Made by a program: the position numbers and the translations under genes. The notes beneath the pieces are model-generated. The model did not search any database. It was given only the letters and a program-made list of their open reading frames with translations, and had not been told where the DNA came from. Positions 1-9,692 of a stretch of 64,000 bases of DNA are shown one piece after another. Source of the DNA: Diadophis punctatus similis (taxonomy: Eukaryota > Chordata > Lepidosauria > Squamata > Dipsadidae); contig JALIGW010000003.1 in NCBI GenBank assembly GCA_023053685.1, forward strand, positions 52,286,496 through 52,350,495, read 5' to 3'. The first letter of the stretch is position 1, and the number at the start of each line of letters is the position of its first letter.

Positions 1-586
1 CTGCTGGAAAGGAAAGGGATTAAAAGTCAGGAAGACAGTCACAGTAAGTTAATTTGTGAAATAGCTGATAGGAAGCCAAATTTTCTGCTAATTGCTGTCC
101 GATGGGGAGAAACAGACTTTGTGGACAAGTCATGAATAATCTCCTTTAATCTTTTCCCCCCTATGTTCCCATGCATATGAATGATAGACCAAAGATGTGC
201 ATGACTAAATAACTAATTATCTTATAGCATTCCGTGGCAGAAATGGAGATTGTGATAGAATAGAGAAGGTAAACAGTCACCCAATCATGTGATCTCCCCG
301 ACATATGAATGATACTTGTTGTGGTAACCTAGAGCTGGGAAAGAACGGAGAAAAAACAAATAAGGCATATCACACTTTCATAGTCTTTCATAAGAGAAGG
401 TGAATAGAATGGACTAAGGAAATGGCAAATAGTTAAAACTATTGGAATTGAACTCAGAGTATATAATGGGATGTGAAACTGACCTTGGGAGACAGAGGGA
501 AGAGCCACACTAGGTCAAAGGTTGGATAAGAGGTAGCTTAGCGCTTAGCAGGAATGTGGGCAGGGCAAAAGTCTTAGAAGGACCCC

Positions 587-587
<1 letters not shown>
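1..587. other. Unassigned intergenic DNA
   Basis: No host exon or recognisable mobile-element protein is visible here. The stretch near 490-540 (GGGAAGAGC followed by a GATAAGAGG-like string) weakly resembles the unclassified repeat at 38355-38600. The short open frames carry no family motifs. Confidence 0.5.

Positions 588-644
<57 letters not shown>
588..644. repeat. (CA)n microsatellite, left half
   Basis: About 28 uninterrupted CA units run up to the left end of a hAT-type element. A matching CA tract resumes directly after the element at 958, so the two tracts read as one microsatellite split by insertion. Confidence 0.95.
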
Positions 645-645
<1 letters not shown>

Positions 646-956
646 CAGAGGTGGGTTCCTGCCGGTACGCTCTTACCTGTTGGTCGCTGCAGAGCCGAAG
701 AAGCTGGTGGCGTTTCAGCATGGGGCTTCCACCGCCCGCTTTCCCCCCGCCTGCCTGGACACCGCCATTTGCGTTCTTTTGCCCTCTGCGCAAGCAGAAC
801 GCTTTGCGCATGCGCAGAGGGCAAAAGAATGCAAATGGCGGCATCTAGGTGGGCGGGGGAAAGAGGGTGGGGGAAGCCCCATGCTGCGAACGCCACCGGC
901 TTCTTCGGTTCTGCGGCAACCAACAGGTAAGAGCGTACCGGCAGGAACCCACCTCT

Positions 957-957
<1 letters not shown>
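646..957. mobile_element. Foldback non-autonomous hAT-like element
   Basis: The element begins CAGAGGTGGGTTCCTGCC and ends with the reverse complement of that string. It is flanked by ACACACAT on the left and ACACACAC on the right, an 8-bp target duplication with one mismatch, as expected for hAT. The two halves are inverted copies along nearly their whole length, so the 312-bp element is one long imperfect hairpin of about 150-bp arms. The centre contains CTCTGCGCA-type sequence and a GCCATTTG block that recur in the element at 63671-63951. It has no coding capacity of its own. Movement would need transposase from elsewhere. Confidence 0.85.

Positions 958-1008
<51 letters not shown>
958..1008. 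repeat. (CA)n microsatellite, right half
   Basis: About 25 CA units follow the right terminus of the foldback element. The first eight bases serve as the right-hand target duplication. Confidence 0.95.
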
Positions 1009-1012
<4 letters not shown>

Positions 1013-1655
1013 CCTAGTTTCCTGGGCTACAAAAGTGACAGGAAAGATACGTACTTTCAGACTTGCAAAACTGATGACAGCCTTGTGAGGTAGTCCAGAA
1101 AAAGAAACACACCCAGAAGAGAGTGGGAGAAAAGGAAAATAGCTAGTAATCAAGGATGGAATTAGACAGTCTGGGGCTGTGGAAAAGATGCAGGTTTCAA
1201 GATGTTTCAAGGTCATTGAAGAAACATTGGCATAAACATTGCTATGGCAAGGAATCTCTCTGTCTGATGTCCATAAGGAAAAGAGAATCCAAACGCACTG
1301 AAATCAAAGCTGCGCCTTCTGTTTGCATGTTTAAGATGAATGTTGCTTGCCTGCTGAGCTTGCTTGTTTTTTTGCAGATGTTTCATTACCCAAGCTAGGT
1401 AACTTCATCAGTGCTAGTGATGAAAAAAGAAAACAAGCAAGCTCAGAGAGCACCAAGGACCCCTCTTTTCAACCCTGAGTTACAAATATTCTCCTTTATG
1501 GTTGCTTACAGTTATATAACTAAAAGAGGCAATCTCACAGAAAAGCCACCATTTTAAAATTTTGATTACGCTGTGAATAAAGAAATTGACCTAATTCACA
1601 AAGTTATTGCATACCGTGTTTTGTCTGAGCAGTCTTAAGAAGGTTCCATACCCAT
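1009..1655. other. Unassigned intergenic DNA
   Basis: No exon or complete element is recognised. The segment around 1045-1065 (CTTTCAGACTTGCAAAA) also occurs in the unclassified repeat near 38500, so part of this stretch may belong to that family. Confidence 0.4.
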
Positions 1656-1872
1656 ACTGAGCTGTGGTGGCACAGTGGCTACAATGCCTGCTGCCAGGAG
1701 GTCGATCCTCACTGGCTCAAGGTTGACTCAGCCTTCCATCCTTCCGAGGCCGGTAAAATGAGGACCCAGATTGTTGGAGGCAATATGCTGACTCTGTAAG
1801 CCGCTTAGAGAGGGCAGTTAAAGCACTATGAAGTGGTATATAAGTCTAAGTGTTACTGCTATTTCTATTTGC
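1656..1872 (+). mobile_element. tRNA-derived squamate SINE (family A)
   Basis: The copy starts GAGCTGTGGTGGCACAGTGG, the A-box side of a tRNA-like head. It runs through GACTCAGCCTTCCATCC and GGTAAAATGAGGACCCAG, and ends TATATAAGTCTAAGTG followed by a pyrimidine/TGC-rich tail. At least seven copies of this family occur in the window on both strands. The layout fits the squamate Sauria-type SINEs, which are tRNA-headed and thought to be moved by a Bov-B-like LINE. The exact family name is from memory and should be treated as provisional. Confidence 0.75.
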
Positions 1873-2120
1873 ACTCTGATTCAGCTGACTCTGGGGATAC
1901 AGATAAACCCTCAAGTGGCCTCAGGGACTCTCAGAGAGCTAATGACCAACTTTCAGAGTGCCTACAACCAGATAACTGAAAAGAATTTAAATCCTTCTAT
2001 TCCCCACCATTCAGTCAGAACTGAAGAAGCTTTTTGGATGACAAGCGAAACGTTTTCAAGGGAGAAAAAAAACCAAGGAAGTCCAGTTGTCTTTTGGAAA
2101 AAGCACCTTTGACGTAACAA
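1873..2120 (+). repeat. Unclassified interspersed repeat with nested-stem motif, copy 1
   Basis: The stretch from about 1985 (CCACCATTCAGTCAGAACTG) through 2100 (AAAAAGCACCTTTG) recurs near 34257-34345. The core at 2022-2058 can fold as an outer stem TGAAGA/TTTTCA around an inner stem GCTTTT/ACAAGC with loop TGGATG and a 3' bulge GAAACG. Copy 2 pairs perfectly in both stems. The repeat resembles the 3' part of a retroelement found in many vertebrates. I cannot assign it to a clade from this sequence alone. Confidence 0.55.
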
Positions 2121-2275
2121 CAGAGGTTGTCATTCCGTTTGAGAGAAGAAGCACATTGATTGCAATTGGAAAGTTCCTTCTGCTTCCTCACTTATGATGT
2201 TGCTTTAGTGGTTAATGGATATTTTGATTCTGAGGATTTAGGGGATATAGGAGCCTACTTTTCAAAGCTCTGTAC

Positions 2276-2645
2276 CAGGGGTGGGTTCCACTTACCATCA
2301 CCACCGGTTTGCATCGCAATGTTTCACGCACGTGTTCCCTCGTGCAATTTGGCTTCCGCGCCTGCTCAGTAGCTGGAATCAGCCCAAAACACAGCTGAGG
2401 AGCTGATCAGCTGTGCTTCGGGCGAAGGAATAAAGGTCAGTTTAAACCCGGGGCAGGCGGGAGGAGCCTTTTACAAGCAGCAGAACAGGAAAAACCTTCA
2501 AAACAGTAAGAAATTCGCTTAAAAAATCACAAAAAAAGATGGCGGTGCCCACGGACCAGCACCGGTCGATCTACTTCAGTGATGTCACCAGTGGGTCCCT
2601 ACCAGTTTGGGCAATCTGGTCCGAACCGGGAGGAACCCACCCCTG
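2276..2645. mobile_element. Non-autonomous hAT-like element, CAGGGGTGGGTTCC ends
   Basis: It starts CAGGGGTGGGTTCC and ends GGAACCCACCCCTG. An exact 8-bp duplication, CTCTGTAC, lies on both sides (2268-2275 and 2646-2653). The 370-bp interior carries a GATGGCGGTGCCCA string and GATGTCACCAG near the right end, shared with the elements at 5355, 36688 and 38822. No transposase remains. Confidence 0.9.
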
Positions 2646-2653
2646 CTCTGTAC

Positions 2654-4622
2654 CCAGAAAAAAACAACACAGGAGCACACAGCACACATAGTTGCAGTTC
2701 TCATCAGGAGACTGGCATACAATCTTCGTTTTTAAAATGCATGGGACAAGGTGACATTTACCTCCATCTTGACATTCCACATATTGCCTGATTCATATCT
2801 CTGAATGTTTGCAATTGTGTTCATGTCATGGAAGGAGGAGTTGGACACCACCATCCCCTTCATCCTGTAGTGCAATGACAATGCATGAGTATGACATACA
2901 TATCCAAGCCCTAATGGGATGTTATGACAGAAAGGCTACTTGCTCTCCTATTTCATGGAGTTAATTGTGCTACAAATTCATGTGCTTTATGCTGGCAATT
3001 CTGCACAATCTTAGGTTTTAGCAACTCCTATATCTACCTTTCCCTGCCTTGTGCCTTCCAGATGTTTTGTATTACAGCTCACATCAGACTAGCTGGGGGA
3101 GGGGACGGACTGTCTGGAAATGATGGGCTAATCTATCATATACATTAATTATATGACAAATTGTTAATTACTGTAATTCATGAGCTATCCACTATAAAAA
3201 TGCATATATTATCATTTCCCTATTTGCAGCTGTTGGGCTTTTTTTTTTTTAAATATCCCCCCTTAACACACTGAAACAGGCTAGAACTTGGCTGTGAGAC
3301 ATTCCATTTTGATGCCACATTTCAACTTCAGTGAGATGGAAAATAAAATAGATCCTGCAGCTCAGTGGCCTAAAGCAAATTGGATTTCTTACTTGCAGTG
3401 ATCCAAAGGATAGCACATAGCCTTGCTGAAGAATTCATTTCAAAGAATAAGTTCATATTACCAATGTCTTGTGAGCTCTCTTGTTCTTCATGTTTATTTG
3501 TATGGTTATTCTTAAATGCTATTTTTGATGTTACACACCACAAGATGCTTAGAAGACTCTGATATTGACCAAATATATGTTGGAAAACACAGTGTTTATT
3601 TTACCAAGGTAAGAAAATAACAGGTGGAAGAAATGTAGTATAAGACGAAGTAACAAATGGAACTCCAATTTTGTTCAACGTCAAAACATTTATTAGCTCC
3701 TCTCTTTAGTATCCAGATATTTACCACCCATCAGTCCTATTCTATAAAGCACAGAGATTTCTACTGCTATTTGGCATATATCCAAGATCATAGTTCCAAT
3801 TCTATTTATTCATAACTGAAGTTAAGTCCTACTGAATACTGTGGACAAGGATTTGGTTACTAAAATTAAATGTTGACCCAAATGAGTCTCTTGCAGTCCT
3901 TATTTCCTCACAAAATTATCCTTCTGATATTTGATAGTATGCTGTCCATCAAAATTGCAACCAGAGCATAAATCTGGGCAGGAAGACTGTGACATTCTGT
4001 TGTGACAAAAGCTTTAGTGTTATGTAAATCAATGCATTCCTAGCATATCTTCTCTCTAGAGTTATCCTTGTGATATTTCCTGAGCAGGCCAATGAATCCA
4101 TTATATTGGCATCATTTTGACTCCTGTTTTATACTTTTGGATTCTCCCTTTTTTTCTTGGTTGAGAAAAAAATGGTCAAAATGCCCTTACTGTGCAGGGG
4201 ACATACCAGGAGGTCTGAGTAATGTACTATATCATAAATGAACCATAATGGAACTGGGAGGTTTGGCTACCTCCAGATTGTGAGAAGCTGAAATCGCAGC
4301 TACAGTATGTGAATTAGAATCATATTATTTTAAGCTGCCCCCTTTATGAACATGCTAAGTACAATTCTGGTCTGTTCTATAGTGGCAATGTAAGAATAAA
4401 TTGTTCTTAGTTTATCCCTATATTTTGAATCCTAAGAGTATAGCAAACCTACTGAAATGTTTTGTGTAAATCCAGATTGTCTTCCATAAAAAGTGCTTAA
4501 CATTTTCTATATTGGCTTAATTCCATCTTCCTCCCCATTAATGGCAATTATGAATTATGGTTGTATCTTCCAAAACCTTGTAGGTGCACCTAGTAATGTG
4601 TGGAGACAGTAAAATCAGTTTG
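2654..4622. other. Unassigned intergenic DNA
   Basis: AT-rich single-copy-looking sequence. There is a T-rich run near 3239-3250 and no exon with splice sites, mobile-element protein or clear repeat end. Confidence 0.5.
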
Positions 4623-4630
4623 GGCTAAAG

Positions 4631-4818
4631 CAATGGCCCCCAAACTTTTGGGCACTGGGGACCGGTTACAAGGAGAAAGGTTTCTCCACAGACCGGAAGG
4701 GGTGTGGTTTTGCATGCTGCCTGAATGCCGTTAATGGAATTTTGCTTGTTTGAACGGGCCAGTTGCTGACATGCCGCGGACTAGTGCCGTTCCATGGACC
4801 AGGGATTGGGGACCCATG
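4631..4818. mobile_element. Short hAT-like MITE, CAATGGCCCCCAAAC ends
   Basis: The 188-bp element opens CAATGGCCCCCAAAC and closes ATTGGGGACCCATGG, decayed inverted repeats. GGCTAAAG at 4623-4630 and GACTAAAG at 4819-4826 are an 8-bp target duplication with one mismatch. The interior GGGGACCGG and ATGGACCAGGG strings resemble a widespread vertebrate hAT MITE with CAGTGGTCCCCAACC ends. The decay suggests an old insertion. Confidence 0.75.
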
Positions 4819-4826
4819 GACTAAAG

Positions 4827-5203
4827 GATTATTTTATAAATAGTCAAGTAATTTCAGAAGGCACAGTAAAGCAAAAATTGGCATGTACCGGTATGTACTT
4901 TAATTGGCTACTAATTAATGTAATGAGTCTTTTGTAAAAAATAAATAAATGCAATTTGTAGAAGATAGGATTGCAACCATTAACAGCCTTTGAAAACTGT
5001 ATGTTAGAGCCCTCTTTAGAGTCCTCTAAACTTGTAATATCCAAAATATATATTCTTAGAAGTTGTTGGAGTGGCATCAATGTCTCTCAAAGGAACATGG
5101 GAATCAGATTTAAGAATCAATATCTCAGGCATATAATGGGCTCCATATTCATTTTTTAAAAGTGCCCTCATTTTCTCTTTTGGCTTACTAACAATGATCT
5201 CAC
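4827..5203. other. Unassigned intergenic DNA
   Basis: Short AT-rich stretch between a MITE and a SINE. Nothing recognised. Confidence 0.5.
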
Positions 5204-6114
5204 AAGGAGCCATGGTGGCTCAGTGGTTAGAATGCAGTATTGCAGGCTAATTCTGCCCATTGCCAGAGTTCAAACCTCACTGGCTCAAGGCTGACTCAGC
5301 CTTCCATCCTTCCGAGGTTGGTAAAGTGAGGACCCAGATTGGTGGGGACACTATCAGGGGCGGGTTCCTAATTTTTTTACTACCACTCTGTGGGCGTGGC
5401 TTATTTTGTGGGTGTGGCTTGCCGACCATGTGACCAGGTGGGCGTGGCTTGCCGGTCATATATTAGTTATTTCAGACAGATGTTACTACTATTTTTGCTA
5501 TTTTATATCTTACATGAAAAGCTTTGCATACAAAGTGCATGTTACACCATGGCAACACAGCAACCTTTATATGCAGAAAATGCTATAGTTAAAAGACAAG
5601 CAAGTCTCATGCAGCATTTTTGGTTTCAGTCATGGATTCCTTAGACGAAAATATTGAGGACTGTTAAAAGAACAGTATCTTTTAACAGTCCTCAATGTTT
5701 CCGTCTAAAGAATAACAGTATAAAACTGTATAAAATTAACAGTATAAAAGGTTAAGCTTTTGGAAAATGCCCACTTTGGGAAGCTTTAGGCAAAAGCGAA
5801 GGAAAAGTGTCAAATGCGAGCTTCTTATTATTTTCAAGCGAAGGGACGGGGAAAGACTTAATTGTCAGGTTTCTGGGCATGCACAGAAGAAATTTTTTAA
5901 GAAAATAAAAAAAAAATTTAAATGGCGGTGCCCAGGCACCAGCAACTGACCGCACCGGTACTGTGACATCACCAGCGGGCTGCTACCGGTGCTATAGAGT
6001 GGACCGCACCGGTAGGAACCCACCACTGGACACTATCCTGACTCTGTAAACCATTTGGAGAGGGCTGTAAAGCACTATGAAGCAGTATATAAGTCTAAGT
6101 GCTATTGCTATCTC
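5204..6114 (+). mobile_element. SINE family A copy split by a hAT insertion
   Basis: The tRNA-like head and middle lie at 5204-5354 (GGAGCCATGGTGGCTCAGTGG onward) and the tail at 6037-6114 (CCTGACTCTGTAAACC to TCTAAGTGCTATTGC). The 674 bp between is a complete hAT-like element. Removing it and one copy of its 8-bp duplication restores a collinear SINE, so the SINE is older than the transposon. Confidence 0.9.
5355..6028. mobile_element. Non-autonomous hAT-like element nested in a SINE
   Basis: Ends are CAGGGGCGGGTTCCTA and TAGGAACCCACCACTG. The flanking duplication GACACTAT is exact (5347-5354 and 6029-6036). The left interior has three GTGGG(C/T)GTGGCTT motifs at roughly 20-25-bp spacing. 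The middle holds a strong hairpin at about 5641-5708 around CAGTCCTCAA/TTGAGGACTG. The right part has GGGCATGCACAGAAG, an A-rich run and AAATGGCGGTGCCCAGG. The element at 36688-37241 shares the GTGGGTGTGGCTT and GGCATG(C/T)(A/G)CAGAAG parts but not the hairpin. Confidence 0.92.
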
Positions 6115-6824
6115 TACACTAATACTATGAAATACTACATTTTTAAGGTAATGACCTGTTTTTGAATATAGAGTCTTTTCTTTTACAAAATGTCGGTAGT
6201 GCCTTAACCCAATTATAAGAATTATGGTTGCAGCAATATATTTGTATCAAATGACAGCAAAGCTCTGGTGGATTGAGAGTATAAACTATGTTTGTTAATT
6301 TAAAGTTCCTAAATTTTTTTTGCTGACCTCAGAATCATAGAAATATCAGTAATTTCATTCATTTTAAGAATATGGAAATAATCAGGATCAAACTCTTGGT
6401 CATCTAGTCCGTTTTCAAAGTAGCAATGTGCATATGCAACAGAAGGGAGGGGGAAAGACTATTTTTTGTTTTTTGCTTCTGATCACCCAGATGCACATGA
6501 AAGCTAGGCACTTTCCCCCACCCCCACCTCTCACTGGAGCTACCTATTTGTGTGGAAAGGACAAGAGCCCAACCAGAAGGAACTGGCAGCCTTTTCTATA
6601 TACATTGCCTGTGCAAAGAACAGTCTCATTCTTGGAGAATCACTGGGGGAATCTGGGGTCCATCTGAGATCAGTTTATTGTTTCAGTGAGATTTTATTGC
6701 TGCCTAACTTCACAGCTGTCTTATCACTAGGTACTTTAGAATGCTGATCTTTCACTTGTTGGCAAGCTAGCAGATGCTGTTTGTTTATAAGGACAAATCA
6801 GCTTTACTTTATCAACATTTCTGA
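6115..6824. other. Unassigned intergenic DNA
   Basis: No splice-supported exon or repeat ends recognised. Short open frames near 6428-6747 lack motifs. Confidence 0.5.
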
Positions 6825-7036
6825 AATAGCAATATAACTTATACACTGCTTCATAGTGCTTTACATCCCTCTCTAAGTGGTTTAAAGAGCATATTGCACC
6901 TGACAATCTGGCTCTTCATTTTACTCGGAAGGATGGAAAGCTGAGTCAACCTTGAGCTTGTTAGGATCGAACTTCTGGCAGTCGGCAGAGTTAGCCTGCA
7001 ATGCTGCATTCTAACCACTATGCTACCACGGCGCTG
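6825..7036 (-). mobile_element. SINE family A, minus strand
   Basis: Read on the minus strand it has the tRNA-like head (end near 7036), the GGATGGAAAGCTGAGTC-side middle, and the TATATAAGT-like tail at the low-coordinate end (TAGCAATATAACTTATACAC). It is diverged but nearly full length. Confidence 0.8.
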
Positions 7037-8183
7037 ACTAATAGGTTTTAGGAAGGTCTATCTTATTTCTTTAGTACGTTTAATTAAACATTCTACAAAC
7101 ACTATCATCATAATCCACATAGGGATTGAAGCTAATTCTTCTCCATTCTTGGTGTAGATCAGTTCAACAACACCAAATATGTGAGGCCAACTTGATAAAG
7201 GAATAGCCAATTATCATGCCGTTCAAATACCTGTGATTAGGAATGAAGCAATATTCACTGCTATGATAACTGTTCTGTTTGTGTGTATTTTGGGAACTCA
7301 AAATGGCAGGCCACCAAAAGCAAGGTTGTGTAGAGATTTAGAGTTAAGAGGTTTATTATTATTTAGGCAGATTATGAAGTAGAATCCTAGGATGAATTTG
7401 TCTTCTGGATTCATTGACCATAATGGAGGTTTTGCATTGTGTGACCAAATACGAGCAGATGCAACCTTTATCTTCTACTGATTTAAAAGTGACATTTCCT
7501 CTAAGTACTAGATGATGTTTACTGAGAATCTTGCCTTGTACACCACTTAAATTAATTTTTAGCTCTGCTGTGTGTAAAGACTGCCACGTTCCACTTTATA
7601 TCTGAAATTACTGTGCTTGTGTAATCAGAATTTATTACACGGGAGTTTTAACTATGTCATATTATAGTGTTTGAAATATAAAATGTTTATGCAGAAGAGG
7701 AAGATCAGGCAAGAGTGTGTGGAATTGTATTTTAGCATAGAGAAGCAAGGAACCAGCTCTTGTAACTGCCTCTAAAGTTTTAACATACCCCCTTTATTGA
7801 ATTAAAAGGACTGCCCGTAATAACATTAGTGCCCTTTGAGCAAGCCTTGAAAATGCACTTCTGTGAGCAGGCATTTCAAAGATGTCTCTCAGTTGCTCCG
7901 GCTGACTTTAAATGTGTGATTTTGCAAACCAGCTGGTGACCTGATGACTGATAGGACAGAAATGTGATGAATCAAACCCCAGCACTGTTCTTTCTATTTA
8001 TTTATTTATTTGGAAGTCTGAGAGCATTTTAAAATATTCTCTCACTCTCGTGGTGTAGGTTTTCTAGACAATAAAGCTGGAATGTGCTAGTGGTGTTGTG
8101 TACTTTGGGCAGAGGTAAGTCCGCTTCCTGATCTCCCACCACAATCTTCTTGTCTTCAGCTTTTTGCCAGATAGTTGCCTATT
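7037..8183. other. Unassigned intergenic DNA
   Basis: Contains a short (ATTT)n run near 7994-8011. No exon or transposon end is recognised. The part around 7540-7640 looks non-repetitive and could be conserved non-coding DNA, but nothing in the sequence proves this. Confidence 0.45.
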
Positions 8184-8191
8184 GGCTAGAA

Positions 8192-8627
8192 CAGTGATGG
8201 CGAACCTATGGCACGCGTGCCACAAGTGGCACGCGGAGCCATATCTGCCGGCACGCGAGCTGTTGCCTAGCTCTGCTCCAGCGCACATGTGCGCGCCGGC
8301 CAGCTGATTTTTGGCTCGCACGGAGGCTCTGGAAGGGTGTTTTCAGCTTTCGGAGGGCCTCCGGGGAGACGGGAGAGGGCGTTTTTGCCCTCCCCGGGCT
8401 CCAGGGAAGCCTCTGGAGCCTGGGGAGGGGGAAAAATGGGCCTACCATGCCCACCAGAAGTTGGGAAACGGGCCATTTCCGGCCTCCAGAGGGCGTCCGG
8501 GGGGGGCGGGGGAGGCCGTTTTCGCCCTCCCCAGACATTGAATTATGGATGTGGGCACTCATGCATGTGTGATAGCACGCGCGCATGCACTTTCGGCACC
8601 CGAGGAAAAAAAGGTTCGCCATCACTG
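8192..8627. mobile_element. GC-rich non-autonomous hAT-like element, CAGTGATGGCGAACC ends
   Basis: Termini are CAGTGATGGCGAACC and GGTTCGCCATCACTG, perfect inverted repeats. They sit inside the exact 8-bp duplication GGCTAGAA (8184-8191 and 8628-8635). The 436-bp interior is GC-rich with alternating-purine tracts such as GCACGCGCGCATGC, and CCTCCGGGG/CCCCGG-type blocks. The perfect ends suggest a fairly recent insertion. Confidence 0.93.
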
Positions 8628-8635
8628 GGCTAGAA

Positions 8636-9352
8636 TTTGGAATGCACTTACACTTGGCAATAGATGGCTCTGTGAACAGCTTCTTTGACATTAATATGGA
8701 AGAAGGCTCTATAAATAGTCCCGGAGACATGATGTGGAATGGCAGCATGCCAGAGAAAATACCCAAGTAGGTTACCCACTGCTGCTCTGTCTGCCGGAGT
8801 TCTTCAGCTGGAAAGAACTTCTCGAGTCTCGTGTAATGTATTAAAGTAGAAAATCAAATCTGAAGCCAGCAGCCCCCAAGTCTCAAAAGTCTCTGTTTTA
8901 ATAACCTTCAAGCTTTTATTCTCATCCACAGGGACAACTGAGCTTAGACTTTTATTTTCTTTGCAGTAACTTTGTGATTTGTAGGCGTATCTGAATTGGG
9001 AGGAGGGTCATAATGGTGGCCATGACTGCATGATGGAAGCGCCAACCCCCCTCTTTTTTACATCTGTTGTGTCGCATGTATAAAAGGCTTGGGCCTTTGA
9101 TCAGGTGGTTGTGATGATGGTATTAACAATTTTATTCTTTCCCCCTCCCCACTCCTCCCATGCCCTTGGAAGTCTCTCAGCATCCCTCTTCACCATTTGG
9201 TTTGTCTGTTTGTATATGAAAAACACATCCATGAGGCAACTATGAAAACCAAATCTTGCATAATCGAAGTACAGTGCCTCTTCCCAGGCCTGGAGGAAAA
9301 TTGTTGCTACCGTAAGTGCTAGAATAACTCTAAGGACTGGATTTGTAACACC
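8636..9352. other. Unassigned intergenic DNA
   Basis: No exon or repeat termini recognised between the hAT element and the polypyrimidine tract. Confidence 0.5.
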
Positions 9353-9692
9353 TCCTCCTCCCCCTCTTCCCCCTCCTCTTCCTCCTCCTCCTCTTTCCCC
9401 TCCTCCTCCTCCCCCTCCTCCTCCCCTCCTCCTCCTCCTCCCCCTCCTCCTCCCCTCCTCTTCCCCCTCCTCCTCTTCCTCTTCCCCCCCTCCTCCTCCC
9501 CCTCCTCCTCCCCTCCTCTTCCTCCTCCTCCTCTTTCCCCTCCTCCTCCTCCCCATCCTCCTCCCCTCCTCTTCCCCTCCCCTCTTCCCCCTCCTCCTCC
9601 TCCTCTTTCCCCTCCTCCTCCTCCCCATCCTCCTCCCCTCCTCTTCCTCCTCCTCCTCTTTCCCCTCCTCCTCCCCATCCTCCTCCTCCTCT
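9353..9692. repeat. Polypyrimidine CCT/CTC tract with higher-order repeats
   Basis: About 340 bp of nearly pure C and T on the plus strand, broken only by a few single A bases. Units such as CCTCCTCCTCCTCTTTCCCC and CCCCATCCTCCTCCCCTCC recur every several tens of bases, giving a larger repeat on top of the trinucleotide pattern. Such homopurine-homopyrimidine mirror tracts can form triplex (H-DNA) structures. The Gly/Arg/Glu-rich open frames across it are composition artefacts. Confidence 0.95.

Noticed and set aside
8206..8766. 186-residue minus-strand open frame
   Set aside because: It spans a non-autonomous hAT element and flanking DNA, and has no recognisable domain.
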